Assembly (NCBI GenBank): GCA_023136715.1
Contig: JAGLQT010000002.1
Coordinates: 1-23,027, forward strand
Direction: 5' to 3'
Source of the DNA: Gammaproteobacteria bacterium
GTDB lineage: Bacteria > Pseudomonadota > Gammaproteobacteria > SZUA-229
Length of the DNA stretch: 23,027 bases
Under the pieces are notes generated by a model. It was not told the origin of the DNA. It ran no database searches and was given only the letters and a program-made list of their open reading frames with translations. This document shows positions 8,235 through 16,813 of this stretch, one piece after another. The position numbers and the translations under genes were made by a program. Each line of letters opens with the position of its first letter. Position 1 is the first letter of the stretch.

Positions 8235-8840
8235 ATGGGCAATGAACGAAGTATTGATCAAGCTCTGGTCGAGCGCGTGCAGCAAGGTGATAAAAAAGCA
8301 TTCGATTTGCTGGTATTAAAGTACCAGTTGCGAGTGAGCAAGCTGGTAGCACGTTTCCTGCGCAATCCGTCAGACGTTCCTGATGTGGTGCAGGATACCT
8401 TTATCAAAGCATATAGAGCGCTGCCCAATTTCAGGGGCGACAGTGCGTTTTATACGTGGATTTATAGAATTGCGATCAATACTGCCAAAAATCATCTGGT
8501 GTCTATGAGTCGTAAGTCACCGGCCAATAGTATCGATGTTCAGGATGCTGAAGATTATGGTGCCAGCGACTGGTTAAAAGAATATGCCACGCCAGAACGT
8601 AAAGTGCTGGCTGATGAAATTCAGGTCAATATTAATCAGGCGGTGAGTCAGTTGCCACCTGATTTGCGCGAAGCCATTATGCTGCGTGAGATGGAAGGCC
8701 TGAGTTATGAAGACATTGCCACCACCATGGATTGTCCGATTGGAACGGTTCGTTCACGCATATTTCGGGCGCGTGAAGCAATTGATGAAAAATTGGAACC
8801 ATTGCTCGATGAGTACAGTCATAACGTAGGCAGTACATGA
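8235..8840 (+). CDS. rpoE: Extracytoplasmic-function RNA polymerase sigma factor, sigma-E / AlgU type
   Basis: The protein has 201 residues. Sigma region 2 spans about residues 25-92 and includes DVVQDTFIKAYRALPNFRGDSAFYTW, and region 4 spans about 132-185 with the helix-turn-helix GLSYEDIATTMDCPIGTVRSRIFRAR. It directs RNA polymerase to envelope-stress genes and is held inactive by RseA. An AGGAGG ribosome site (8219-8224) lies 10 nt before the ATG. It is the first gene of rpoE-rseA-rseB-rseC and is divergent from nadB. The 174-nt upstream region contains a possible TTGCAC-N18-GATAAT promoter (8095-8124). A TGAACT at 8145-8150 resembles the core of a sigma-E -35 box, but I find no convincing -10 partner. 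Confidence 0.96.
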   Translation: MGNERSIDQALVERVQQGDKKAFDLLVLKYQLRVSKLVARFLRNPSDVPDVVQDTFIKAYRALPNFRGDSAFYTWIYRIAINTAKNHLVSMSRKSPANSIDVQDAEDYGASDWLKEYATPERKVLADEIQVNINQAVSQLPPDLREAIMLREMEGLSYEDIATTMDCPIGTVRSRIFRAREAIDEKLEPLLDEYSHNVGST

Positions 8841-8891
8841 AGGCTGTCATTGGATTAGTAATCAACCCGGTAAAGAATCCGCTAAGTTATT

Positions 8892-9521
8892 GTGAGTAAG
8901 CTTATGAATACAAATAATGAAAAACAGGCCGTTGAGAAAATTTCGGCTTACATTGATGATGCTTTGAATGGTGATGAAATTGAATCTTTGCTTGGGGAGA
9001 ATGTATCAGCCGAACAGACAGATAAACACTTTTCTGTGGCGACGCGTTATCACATGGTTGGTGATGCCTTACGTGGTGAGCTGAGTGACGCTTCGATGGT
9101 GGATGTGAGTGCACAAATTCATCAGGCATTGCTGCATGAATCATTCGATGCGGTTGAGCTAGCAAGAGCGGTTAAAACTTCACAACAGACAGAAAGCAGG
9201 TTCGATTTTTTTGCCTGGTTGGAATCATTCGCCAGGCCTTTAGTGGGGATGGCGGTAGCTGCATCTGTGGCTGTATTGATGGTGGTGACGGTTGTGCAAA
9301 TGGAATCACCCGAGAGTGGTCAGCAATTAGCCAGCTCACCAGGCAACTTGCCAGCGGCTGCGTTGGTTGCGAATAAGCAGCCCGTTAATGATTCATTAAG
9401 CAAAGAGCAGCAGGCTGCTGAGTTTGATACCTATCTGGCTGAACATGCTGAATTTGCAGCGCAGGATACGCTACAGGGACGCATTCCTTATGTAAGAGCT
9501 GTCAGTTACGAAGCGGAGTAA
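8892..9521 (+). CDS. rseA: Anti-sigma-E factor RseA (MucA-like)
   Basis: The single-pass inner-membrane protein has 209 residues. The cytosolic part (1-110) holds the RseA_N sigma-binding domain, with EKISAYIDDALNGDEI near residues 15-30 and YHMVGDALRGE near 53-63. The transmembrane helix is at about 116-137. The periplasmic part ends in RIPYVRAVSYEAE, a MucA-like tail. In the known pathway, regulated proteolysis of RseA (DegS then RseP) frees sigma-E, and RseB protects the periplasmic domain. The GTG at 8892 is used here. An in-frame ATG at 8904 with GTGAG 7 nt upstream is equally plausible and would remove four residues. It follows rpoE by 51 nt and precedes rseB by 7 nt. Confidence 0.93.
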   Translation: MSKLMNTNNEKQAVEKISAYIDDALNGDEIESLLGENVSAEQTDKHFSVATRYHMVGDALRGELSDASMVDVSAQIHQALLHESFDAVELARAVKTSQQTESRFDFFAWLESFARPLVGMAVAASVAVLMVVTVVQMESPESGQQLASSPGNLPAAALVANKQPVNDSLSKEQQAAEFDTYLAEHAEFAAQDTLQGRIPYVRAVSYEAE

Positions 9522-9528
9522 TAGCTAC

Positions 9529-10488
9529 ATGCGTTTTGTATCGGTACAGGCTTTATTTTTATTTGCATGTTTGAGCGCGCCAGCCATCGCCAGTGAGGTT
9601 TCAGATTTACTGAAAAAAATGACCGATGCAGATAGGCAGCTTAACTATCAGGGCGTTTTAGTTTTACGAAAATCAAATGATCTGGTCGCCATGCGTATCG
9701 AACATGCTAGCGATGACCGTGGTATATGGGAAAGCATGGTTTCTCTGAATGGTGAAGCGCGCCGAGTGGTGCGAGTAAATGATGAGGTGACTTCGGTTTA
9801 TCCCGAACGCCAGTTACTGACTGTTACTCATAGTAAAAACAAGCATACCTTGCATCCTGCCTTACCTGCTAATTTGCAGAAGCTTGAATCTTATTACACC
9901 ATTAATCGTCTTAAGGATGACCGGATCGCTGATCGTGAAGCGGTGGTGCTGGATGTAGTGCCTAACGATGCTTTTCGCTATGGCTATCGCTATTGGCTGG
10001 ACGAAAAAACCGGCATCTTACTGCGCTGTGATTTATTGAGTGAGAAACGGCATGTGCTTGAGCAGATGATGTTTACCCTGCTGGAATATTTACCTGCAGC
10101 GCCGGTATCAGCATTCAGCGTGATTGATCGTAAAGGCTTTAAAGAGAAACGGCTGGATCCCATACAGCCAGTACAGAAGGATCCAGTTTGGCAGGTGAGT
10201 GATCTTCCCACGGGTTTTATGTTGACTCAGAGTCGTGTCCGTCAAACCAGAAAAGGTGAAATTTTGCATCTGGCCTATTCAGATGGCCTGGCTTCAGTGT
10301 CAGTATTTGTGGAGCCGACCGGGGCGGTGCATCAGAAACGTGAAGGTGCTTCAATGATGGGCGCGTTGAATGCCTATCGAACTAACGTAAATCAACATTT
10401 TGTCACAGTGGTTGGTGAAGTGCCGGCGATGACGGTGATGCAAATTGCTCAGTCTGTTTCGCCTGTTAATGCAGCGTCTGCTAAATAA
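9529..10488 (+). CDS. rseB: Periplasmic sigma-E regulator RseB (MucB)
   Basis: The protein has 319 residues with a Sec signal peptide (about residues 1-21, cleavage after AIA before SEV). The mature part begins with DLLKKMTDADRQLNYQGVLVL, typical of the N-terminal lipoprotein-carrier-like domain. The smaller C-terminal domain begins near residue 220 (VSDLPTGFML). RseB binds the periplasmic part of RseA and shields it from DegS; lipopolysaccharide or misfolded lipoproteins relieve this in the family. GGAG at 9515-9518, inside the end of rseA, serves as ribosome site 10 nt before the ATG, which suggests coupled translation. The order rpoE-rseA-rseB-rseC is intact. Confidence 0.95.
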   Translation: MRFVSVQALFLFACLSAPAIASEVSDLLKKMTDADRQLNYQGVLVLRKSNDLVAMRIEHASDDRGIWESMVSLNGEARRVVRVNDEVTSVYPERQLLTVTHSKNKHTLHPALPANLQKLESYYTINRLKDDRIADREAVVLDVVPNDAFRYGYRYWLDEKTGILLRCDLLSEKRHVLEQMMFTLLEYLPAAPVSAFSVIDRKGFKEKRLDPIQPVQKDPVWQVSDLPTGFMLTQSRVRQTRKGEILHLAYSDGLASVSVFVEPTGAVHQKREGASMMGALNAYRTNVNQHFVTVVGEVPAMTVMQIAQSVSPVNAASAK

Positions 10489-10493
10489 AACTC

Positions 10494-10979
10494 ATGATTG
10501 AGCAGGAAGTACAGATTATTGCGGTCGAGGCTGATCGCTTGCTTGTGGAAGCGGAACGGCGATCATCCTGTCAAAGTTGTGCGGTTAAAAGTGGCTGTGG
10601 TACCTCTGTGCTGGCAAAGTGGTTTGATAAAAAACATCTCCGTTTTTATGTTGATAAACCTGTTGATTCAGGCTCTGTTAAGTTTGTTGAGGGTGATCGA
10701 GTGCAGGTCGGCCTGCAGGAGTCAGCTTTAACCCAGGGAGCACTGACTGTTTATCTACTGCCATTGCTGGCTATGATAGCGGTGGCCTTATTGGCAGATA
10801 GTAGTTTATCTACAGATTTTTACTGGCGTGATTTAGTGATAGCCGCTTCAGCCTTTGCCGGTCTGGTATTGGCGCTCTTTGCAGGGCGTTTGTATTTTCA
10901 TCTGGGCCGCAGTAAACAACGTTTTAATCCTGTTCTGCTGACAACTTCAGTCAGTAAAAGTCCTTCTGAGAAAAGCTAG
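10494..10979 (+). CDS. rseC: RseC / MucC family inner-membrane protein
   Basis: The protein has 161 residues. The N-terminal cytosolic part has a cysteine cluster (Cys26, Cys29, Cys35 in CQSCAVKSGCG), typical of the SoxR-reducing/RseC family. Two transmembrane helices follow (about 82-100 and 110-132) and a short polar tail. In E. coli RseC is a mild positive factor for sigma-E, and the related Rhodobacter-type RseC helps reduce SoxR; which applies here cannot be told. It starts 5 nt after rseB and is the last gene before the hairpin pair at 11002-11057, so it ends the operon. Confidence 0.92.
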   Translation: MIEQEVQIIAVEADRLLVEAERRSSCQSCAVKSGCGTSVLAKWFDKKHLRFYVDKPVDSGSVKFVEGDRVQVGLQESALTQGALTVYLLPLLAMIAVALLADSSLSTDFYWRDLVIAASAFAGLVLALFAGRLYFHLGRSKQRFNPVLLTTSVSKSPSEKS

Positions 10980-11001
10980 CGAACATGCTAAACTCTCGCA
11001 C

Positions 11002-11057
11002 CGAGCTCGGTTAGTCCGAGTTCGACGATAAATGGACCGGCATTGGCCGGTTTTTTT
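11002..11057 (+). terminator. Double hairpin with U-tract ending the rpoE operon
   Basis: The first hairpin is CGAGCTCGG (11002-11010) pairing with CCGAGTTCG (11016-11024), a 9-bp stem with one G-U pair and a TTAGT loop. The second is ACCGGC (11036-11041), loop ATTG, GCCGGT (11046-11051), running straight into seven Ts (11051-11057). The second hairpin is a good factor-independent terminator. It separates the rse genes from the lepA unit. Confidence 0.85.
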
Positions 11058-11116
11058 CTGTCTGGTCTGTGAGATTGCGGACAATTAAGCGTGTAAAACA
11101 GAGTAGATAGCGCCAA

Positions 11117-11365
11117 ATGCCAGCACAATTAAGTCTTTATAGCCGACATGGCTGTCATTTATGCGAGGACATGGAACAAGCGCTATCTGAATTAGCGACT
11201 GAGCTGGGTTTTATAACCGAGATTATTCCTATCGATAACAATACTGAACTGGAGCAGGACTATGGCCACAGGGTTCCAGTATTGATGATGGGGGATAATA
11301 TGATTTGTGAATACTTTCTGGATAAAACGGCGTTGACTCAAGCCGTATCCAAGGCAACCAACTGA
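11117..11365 (+). CDS. Small glutaredoxin-like (thioredoxin-fold) protein
   Basis: The protein has 82 residues. LSLYSRHGCHLC places a CxxC pair at Cys13 and Cys16 after the first beta strand. HRVPVLMM supplies the cis-proline loop of the thioredoxin fold. It matches the glutaredoxin-like DUF836 family in length and motif. A dithiol redox role in the cytoplasm is expected, but its partner is unknown. It lies directly upstream of lepA (5-nt gap) and just after the terminator, so it probably opens the lepA-lepB-rnc-era-recO transcript. The ribosome site is weak (GAG 14 nt before the ATG) and no clear promoter was found in 11058-11116. Confidence 0.85.
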   Translation: MPAQLSLYSRHGCHLCEDMEQALSELATELGFITEIIPIDNNTELEQDYGHRVPVLMMGDNMICEYFLDKTALTQAVSKATN

Positions 11366-11370
11366 TTTTA

Positions 11371-13164
11371 ATGAAAAATATTCGTAACTTTTCTATTATT
11401 GCACATATCGATCATGGCAAATCGACGCTGGCTGACCGCTTAATTCAGACCTGTGAGGGTTTGGCTGAACGTGAAATGAAAGCGCAGGTGCTCGATTCCA
11501 TGGACATTGAGCGTGAACGTGGTATTACCATTAAAGCGCAGAGTGTGACGCTGGATTATAAAGCCAAAGATGGTGAGATCTATCAGCTCAACTTTATTGA
11601 TACGCCTGGTCATGTAGATTTTTCCTATGAAGTTTCGCGTTCATTGTCTGCCTGTGAAGGTGCCTTGCTGATTGTTGATGCGTCACAAGGTGTTGAAGCA
11701 CAGAGTGTAGCCAATTGTTACACAGCGATTGAACAAGGGCTGGAAGTGATCCCGGTTCTGAACAAAATTGACTTACCCGCCGCTGAACCCGAGCGCGTGA
11801 TCAAGGAAATTGAAGATGTTATCGGGGTTGAAGCCGAGCATGCCTGTCGAGTCAGCGCAAAAACCGGTGTCGGTGTGGATGAACTGCTGGAGCAGATTGT
11901 GGCTGAGGTTCCGCCACCAGAAGGTGACCCAGATTCACCTTTGCAGGCTTTGATTATTGATTCCTGGTTTGATCCCTATGTCGGCGTGATTATTCTGGTT
12001 CGTATCAAACAGGGTACGATTCGTCCTCGCCAGAAAATGCAGGTGATGTCGACACAACGTAATTATCTGGTCGATAAAGTTGGTATTTTTACACCCAAAC
12101 GTAAAGATCAGGATGTGCTGTCTTCCGGACAGGTGGGCTATATCATCGCCAATCTGAAAGAAATTGATTCGGCCAAAGTGGGTGATACCATCACTTTGGC
12201 TGATGATCCCGCATCAGAGCCATTAGAAGGCTTCAAAGAAGTGCAGCCGCGCGTGTTCGCGGGCATGTTCCCGGTTGAAGCCGATGATTATAATGATTTC
12301 CGCGATTCGCTGGATAAGCTCACACTGAACGATGCCTCGTTAAAATACGAGCCTGAGAATTCATCGGCATTGGGTCTGGGTTTCCGTATTGGTTTCCTTG
12401 GCATGTTGCACATGGAAATCATTCAGGAGCGTTTAGAGCGCGAGTATGACCTCAACCTGATTACGACAGCGCCTACCGTTATCTATCAGATTCTCGATAC
12501 CAAGGGTGAGGTGTTCGAAATTCATAATCCTTCAGATTTGCCGGAAGTGAATCATATTGAAGAAATTCGCGAGCCGATCATAAAAACCAATATACTGGTG
12601 CCACAGGAATATGTCGGTAATGTAATAACCTTATGTATTGATAAACGTGGTGTACAGACCAATATGCAGTACATGGGTAATCAGGTTTCACTGCAATATG
12701 ACATGCCATTGAGTGAGGTGGTGCTGGACTTTTTTGATAGACTGAAGTCTGTGAGTCGCGGTTATGCCTCGTTTGATTATGAGTTCTCTCGCTTCCAGGC
12801 GGCGGATCTGGTTAAAGTAGATATTTTGATCAATAGTGAGAGAGTGGACGCCTTGTCTATGATTGCTCATAGAGAGGTGAGTCAGCGCCGCGGTCGCGAT
12901 GTAGCCGAAAAGATGAGGGAACTTATTCCTCGTCAAATGTTTGATGTGGCGATACAGGCTGCGATTGGTCGTAATATTATTGCACGGACAACAGTTAAGG
13001 CATTACGCAAGAATGTAACTGCAAAATGTTACGGTGGCGATGTTAGTCGTAAGCGTAAGTTGCTAGAAAAGCAAAAGAAGGGTAAAAAGCGGATGAAGCA
13101 ATTTGGTAAAGTGGAAATACCGCAGGAAGCCTTTTTGGCAGTTTTGAAAGTGGACGATAATTAG
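11371..13164 (+). CDS. lepA: Elongation factor 4 (LepA), ribosome-associated GTPase
   Basis: The protein has 597 residues, the standard LepA length. G1 is AHIDHGKST (residues 11-19), G3 DTPGH (77-81) and G4 NKID (131-134). EF-G-like domains II, III and V follow, then the LepA-specific C-terminal domain ending in RKRKLLEKQKKGKKRMKQFGKVEIPQEAFLAVLKVD, rich in Lys and Arg. LepA acts on the ribosome during translation or 30S assembly. It begins 5 nt after the glutaredoxin-like gene with only a weak ribosome site, so coupled translation is likely. It is followed by lepB after 36 nt, the conserved order. Confidence 0.98.
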   Translation: MKNIRNFSIIAHIDHGKSTLADRLIQTCEGLAEREMKAQVLDSMDIERERGITIKAQSVTLDYKAKDGEIYQLNFIDTPGHVDFSYEVSRSLSACEGALLIVDASQGVEAQSVANCYTAIEQGLEVIPVLNKIDLPAAEPERVIKEIEDVIGVEAEHACRVSAKTGVGVDELLEQIVAEVPPPEGDPDSPLQALIIDSWFDPYVGVIILVRIKQGTIRPRQKMQVMSTQRNYLVDKVGIFTPKRKDQDVLSSGQVGYIIANLKEIDSAKVGDTITLADDPASEPLEGFKEVQPRVFAGMFPVEADDYNDFRDSLDKLTLNDASLKYEPENSSALGLGFRIGFLGMLHMEIIQERLEREYDLNLITTAPTVIYQILDTKGEVFEIHNPSDLPEVNHIEEIREPIIKTNILVPQEYVGNVITLCIDKRGVQTNMQYMGNQVSLQYDMPLSEVVLDFFDRLKSVSRGYASFDYEFSRFQAADLVKVDILINSERVDALSMIAHREVSQRRGRDVAEKMRELIPRQMFDVAIQAAIGRNIIARTTVKALRKNVTAKCYGGDVSRKRKLLEKQKKGKKRMKQFGKVEIPQEAFLAVLKVDDN

Positions 13165-13200
13165 TCGTTTTAATTAATAAGTGAAGCTGATTTTAATATT

Positions 13201-14001
13201 ATGATATTTGATTTTTCTTTTTATCTGTTTATTGGTGTGCTGGTAACAGGTGTTATCTGGGTTTTTGATAGTTATTATCTAGCGCCGCGTAGAATAACGA
13301 AGATACAAACAAAAACCTCTATAAATAGTGGTGTGGCTATTAATACTCTGGCTAAGGAGCCAATCGTTGTTGAATATGCCAAATCTTTTTTTCCAGTTTT
13401 ACTGATTGTTTTTTTGTTGCGAGGTTTTGTTGTTGAACCGTTTAAAATTCCATCGGGTTCAATGCTGCCGTCACTGTACATTGGCGATTTTATTCTGGTT
13501 AATAAGTTTGCCTATGGTATACGTATACCTGTACTGAATAAAAAGATCATTGAAACAGGTGATCCCGAGCGTGGTGATGTGATGGTGTTCCGTTACCCAC
13601 GCGATCCATCACTGGATTACATTAAGCGAGTTGTAGGTTTGCCCGGTGATCATATTGCTTATTACAATAAAGTGCTCTATGTAAATGGTAAGCCAGTTGG
13701 GCGCAAGTTTGAAGGCCAGTACGAAGGCCCGGGACAAATGCATGCGAGTGAATACATGGAGAATCTGGTAGGTATTGAGCATTCTATGTTGTTGATGCCC
13801 GGTAGACCAAATAGTCTGGAAGGTGAATATATTGTTCCAGAGAAAATGTATTTTGTCATGGGCGATAATCGAGATAACAGTATGGATAGCCGTGTTTGGG
13901 GTGCTGTTCCAGAAGAGAACCTGGTTGGTAAAGCATTTATGATCTGGATGCACTGGAGTGATGGGATTTACTGGCGGCGTTTAGGCAATATAATTAATTG
14001 A
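13201..14001 (+). CDS. lepB: Signal peptidase I
   Basis: The protein has 266 residues. Two N-terminal membrane helices (about 6-24 and 62-79) are followed by the periplasmic catalytic domain. The nucleophile is Ser87 in PSGSMLPSL and the general base is Lys142 in DYIKRVVGLPGD. The MGDNRDNSMDSRVWG box closes the active-site fold. It removes signal peptides from Sec and Tat substrates at the periplasmic face of the inner membrane, which would include RseB, the TlpA-like protein and the exported proteins at the right end of this window. It sits between lepA and the DUF4845 gene as in most gammaproteobacteria. Confidence 0.98.
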   Translation: MIFDFSFYLFIGVLVTGVIWVFDSYYLAPRRITKIQTKTSINSGVAINTLAKEPIVVEYAKSFFPVLLIVFLLRGFVVEPFKIPSGSMLPSLYIGDFILVNKFAYGIRIPVLNKKIIETGDPERGDVMVFRYPRDPSLDYIKRVVGLPGDHIAYYNKVLYVNGKPVGRKFEGQYEGPGQMHASEYMENLVGIEHSMLLMPGRPNSLEGEYIVPEKMYFVMGDNRDNSMDSRVWGAVPEENLVGKAFMIWMHWSDGIYWRRLGNIIN

Positions 14002-14025
14002 TAGTTGTTTTATGTGGAGGCTAGT

Positions 14026-14406
14026 ATGAAAAAACAATTGATGAAAAAACAGCAAGGAATGACCATAACTAGCTGGATGTTCGTGGTCGCGATTGTGGGT
14101 TTCTTTTTTATGATGGCTATCAGGATTGGTCCTGTATTTGCAGAAGACCTCACAATTTCATCGATATGGGATAACCTGGAAAACGAACCGTCTCTGGTAG
14201 GGGAGTCACCGAAAAATATTCGTAAGTCCGTGATGAAGAAGTTTGCAATGAACAATATTAAGGTATTAAAAAAAGGTGATATTAAGATTACGAGAGACAA
14301 AGGTTATTATATTGTGAAAGTAGAGTATGAGCCACGCGGTAAGATTATCGGCAAGCTGGATTTTATTGCGACCTTTAAGCACGAAGCTAAGATAAGGGCC
14401 AAGTAA
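14026..14406 (+). CDS. DUF4845 family single-pass membrane protein
   Basis: The protein has 126 residues. A lysine-rich start and QQGMTITSW lead into one membrane helix (about 14-33), then a small soluble domain ending in FKHEAKIRAK. The start resembles a type IV pilin-like N-terminus but lacks the pilin Gly-Phe-x-x-x-Glu pattern. The family is conserved between lepB and rnc in gammaproteobacteria and has no known function. The ATG at 14026 is chosen because GGAGG (14016-14020) lies 5 nt upstream; an in-frame TTG at 14005 has no such site. It probably shares the lepB transcript (24-nt gap). Confidence 0.88.
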   Translation: MKKQLMKKQQGMTITSWMFVVAIVGFFFMMAIRIGPVFAEDLTISSIWDNLENEPSLVGESPKNIRKSVMKKFAMNNIKVLKKGDIKITRDKGYYIVKVEYEPRGKIIGKLDFIATFKHEAKIRAK

Positions 14407-14436
14407 ACAAGATTTTATTTGTAATCATTTTTGTAT

Positions 14437-15129
14437 ATGGATCAAAATCGTCATTTATCAAGGCTTGTCACCAGGCTTGAATATTCATTTAAAGATACTG
14501 ATTTGCTTGATGAGGCGTTGACGCATAGAAGTATTGGTTCGCACAATAATGAACGTCTGGAATTTTTGGGCGATGGCATTTTAAATTTTGTTATAGCTGA
14601 TGCTTTGTTCAGGCAGCGTCCTGATTTGCGTGAGGGCGACCTGAGTCGTTTGAGAGCCAGTCTGGTTAATGGTGAAACCCTGGCAGAGATTGCTCGCGAC
14701 CTGAATTTAGGTGATTGCATCAAGTTGGGTGCGGGTGAGTTAAAAAGTGGGGGCTTCAGGCGTTCATCGATTCTCGCCGATGCCGTTGAAAGTATTCTAG
14801 GTGCGGTATATTGCGATAGTGGCTTTGATGCTTGCCAGGCTTTGATTCTAAGGCTGTTTGACGACAAGCTTAAACACCTGCCTGATCTTGATAGTCTTAA
14901 AGATCCGAAAACACGTTTGCAGGAATTACTTCAATCACGTCGTTTATCCATCCCCGTTTATGAAGTGCTCAGTGTGAGTGGTAAGGCGCATAATCAGATG
15001 TTTAAGGTGCGCTGTAATATCGAAGAAATAAATTGTGTTACACAAGCTGAAGGTGGTAGTCGCAGAAAAGCTGAACAACTTGCCGCCAAAGCTGCTTACC
15101 AACAGGTTAAACAAAAATTGAATGTCTAA
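14437..15129 (+). CDS. rnc: Ribonuclease III
   Basis: The protein has 230 residues from the ATG at 14437. The RNase III signature NERLEFLGD gives Glu39 and Asp46, and ADAVES gives Asp115 and Glu118; all four correspond to the catalytic residues of E. coli RNase III with an offset of one. A double-stranded RNA-binding domain covers about 156-226 (DPKTRLQELLQ to AAKAAYQQVKQ). It cuts double-stranded RNA, including rRNA precursors. An in-frame TTG at 14431 is an alternative start; neither has a strong ribosome site. The end overlaps era by 8 nt, so the two are translationally coupled. Confidence 0.97.
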   Translation: MDQNRHLSRLVTRLEYSFKDTDLLDEALTHRSIGSHNNERLEFLGDGILNFVIADALFRQRPDLREGDLSRLRASLVNGETLAEIARDLNLGDCIKLGAGELKSGGFRRSSILADAVESILGAVYCDSGFDACQALILRLFDDKLKHLPDLDSLKDPKTRLQELLQSRRLSIPVYEVLSVSGKAHNQMFKVRCNIEEINCVTQAEGGSRRKAEQLAAKAAYQQVKQKLNV

Positions 15130-16033
15130 AAAAGAAGATAAAATTGCGCATCGTTGTGGCTATGTGGCCATTATCGGTCGTCCCAATGTTGGCAAGTCTA
15201 CCTTGCTTAATCATATCCTGGGTATAAAGCTTAGTATTACCTCCAGGAAACCTCAGACAACACGACATCAGATTCTGGGTATTAAAACTGATGAACACGT
15301 GCAAACTGTTTATGTCGACACCCCGGGTCTGCATCAGAGACGTGGCTCAGCAATTAATAAATACATGAATCGAGCCGCATCATCAGTGATGTCCGATGTT
15401 GATGTTATATTGTTTGTAATTCAAGCCATGGAATGGACCGACGAAGACGAATCAGTTTTGCAGCGACTGGAAACAATGACAGTGCCCGTTGTTCTAGTGG
15501 TTAATAAAATTGATCAGGTCAATGATAAGGAAAAATTGCTGCCTTTTATTAGTAAGGTTTCATCCAGGTTTAAATTTCATGAAGTGATACTGACGGCCGC
15601 AGTCAAAGGTTTGAGTCTTGACCAGGTTGAGAAAACTGTGGCAGGTTTATTGCCTGAGAATGATGCTTTTTATCCTAAAGATCAGCTGACTAATCGTAGT
15701 ATGCGTTTTTTAGCTGCGGAGATTATTCGAGAAAAATTGGTCAGGGAGCTTGGGCAAGAGCTACCTTATACTTCAACCGTTAATATTGATAAATACGAAG
15801 ATGGTGAAGATATTATTCGTATTCACGCCACCATTTTTGTTGAGAGTAATGGTCAGAAGAATATTATTATTGGGCGTAAAGGTGAGCGTATGAAATCAAT
15901 AGGAACTAAAGCGCGCAAGGATATTGAAGAGATGGCAGGCACCAAAGTATATTTGAATCTGTGGGTTAAGGTCAGGGAAGGTTGGTCCAATGATGAGCAG
16001 GCACTTCGTGGCCTGGGTTATGGCGAAGAGTAA
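15122..16033 (+). CDS. era: GTPase Era (30S ribosome assembly)
   Basis: The protein has 303 residues. G1 is GRPNVGKST (19-27), G3 DTPGLH (66-71) and G4 NKID (128-131). The C-terminal KH RNA-binding domain has the loop IIIGRKG at 248-254. Era binds the 3' end of 16S rRNA and helps mature the small subunit. The ATG lies inside the end of rnc with an 8-nt overlap, so translation is probably re-initiated by ribosomes finishing rnc. recO follows after 16 nt. Confidence 0.98.
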   Translation: MSKKEDKIAHRCGYVAIIGRPNVGKSTLLNHILGIKLSITSRKPQTTRHQILGIKTDEHVQTVYVDTPGLHQRRGSAINKYMNRAASSVMSDVDVILFVIQAMEWTDEDESVLQRLETMTVPVVLVVNKIDQVNDKEKLLPFISKVSSRFKFHEVILTAAVKGLSLDQVEKTVAGLLPENDAFYPKDQLTNRSMRFLAAEIIREKLVRELGQELPYTSTVNIDKYEDGEDIIRIHATIFVESNGQKNIIIGRKGERMKSIGTKARKDIEEMAGTKVYLNLWVKVREGWSNDEQALRGLGYGEE

Positions 16034-16049
16034 AGTAGGCGGGTAAATC

Positions 16050-16772
16050 ATGCGCGTTGAAACTCAGATCGCGTATATTCTTCACAAACGTGCATTCCGT
16101 GATAGCAGTCAAATTCTTGATGTTTTCACACGGGAATATGGACGTATCAGTTTAATGTCACGAGGTAGTCGTGGCGCAAAATCTAAAACCGGCGGCATGC
16201 TGCAGATTTTTCGACCTTTGCTGATGGGCTGGCAGGGGCGAGGCGAAATGCCATTTTTGAACAGTGTTGAAATGGCTGACATTAAAGCACCGGTGTTGTC
16301 TGGTAAATCACAAATGTCAGCCATGTATATCAATGAGCTGCTTGTTTACTTATTGCATAAGAATGATGTGCATGAGGAAATCTTTGATCAATATCACGCC
16401 TGTCTATACGCATTAAATGAAAGTAATAATATAGAGATTGTATTGCGGCTATTTGAAAAAGAATTATTACAATTATTAGGTTTTGGCCTGAATCTTATGG
16501 TTGATGCGGATAGTGGTGATTCAGTTTGTGAAAACTCCTATTATGCTTATCACTTTGAACATGGTCCTGTTTTGTGCGATAAAAATCGACAGATAAAAAA
16601 CCCGATTCTATCTGGATTCAGTTTGATGGCGTTTGAACAAAATAAAATTGAATCGCAGCAGCACCGTAGTGAAATAAAACAGTTGATGCGTTATGTGCTG
16701 GCGTGCCATCTTGGGCACAAAAAGCTAAAAAGTCGTGAATTGTTTCGTAAGCCTAAAAGTCGCAGCACATAA
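16050..16772 (+). CDS. recO: DNA repair protein RecO
   Basis: The protein has 240 residues. The N-terminal OB-fold is recognisable in IAYILHKRAFRDSSQILDVFTREYGR and the RGSRGAKSK segment. A helical C-terminal domain follows (LLHKNDVHEEIFDQYHACLYAL, then LRLFEKELLQLLGFG). RecO works with RecR to load RecA on SSB-coated single-stranded DNA. The CxxC zinc pairs of some RecO proteins are absent here, as in E. coli RecO. GGCGGG precedes the ATG. It is the last gene of the lepA-era run and converges with mltF across 41 nt. A weak stem (AATCAA 16787-16792 with TTGATT 16802-16807) lies in that gap. Confidence 0.95.
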   Translation: MRVETQIAYILHKRAFRDSSQILDVFTREYGRISLMSRGSRGAKSKTGGMLQIFRPLLMGWQGRGEMPFLNSVEMADIKAPVLSGKSQMSAMYINELLVYLLHKNDVHEEIFDQYHACLYALNESNNIEIVLRLFEKELLQLLGFGLNLMVDADSGDSVCENSYYAYHFEHGPVLCDKNRQIKNPILSGFSLMAFEQNKIESQQHRSEIKQLMRYVLACHLGHKKLKSRELFRKPKSRST

Positions 16773-16813
16773 ATATGCAAGAAGCGAATCAAGCTTGAGT
16801 TTTGATTGGTTGT

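Noticed and set aside
11005..11028. tRNA-like GGTTAGTCCGAGTTCGA string after rseC
   Set aside because: It resembles tRNA arm sequences, but no acceptor stem or full cloverleaf can be folded around it; the bases are explained by the hairpin at 11002-11024.
16787..16807. Terminator between convergent recO and mltF
   Set aside because: Only a 6-bp A/T-rich stem without a proper T-run; too weak to call.
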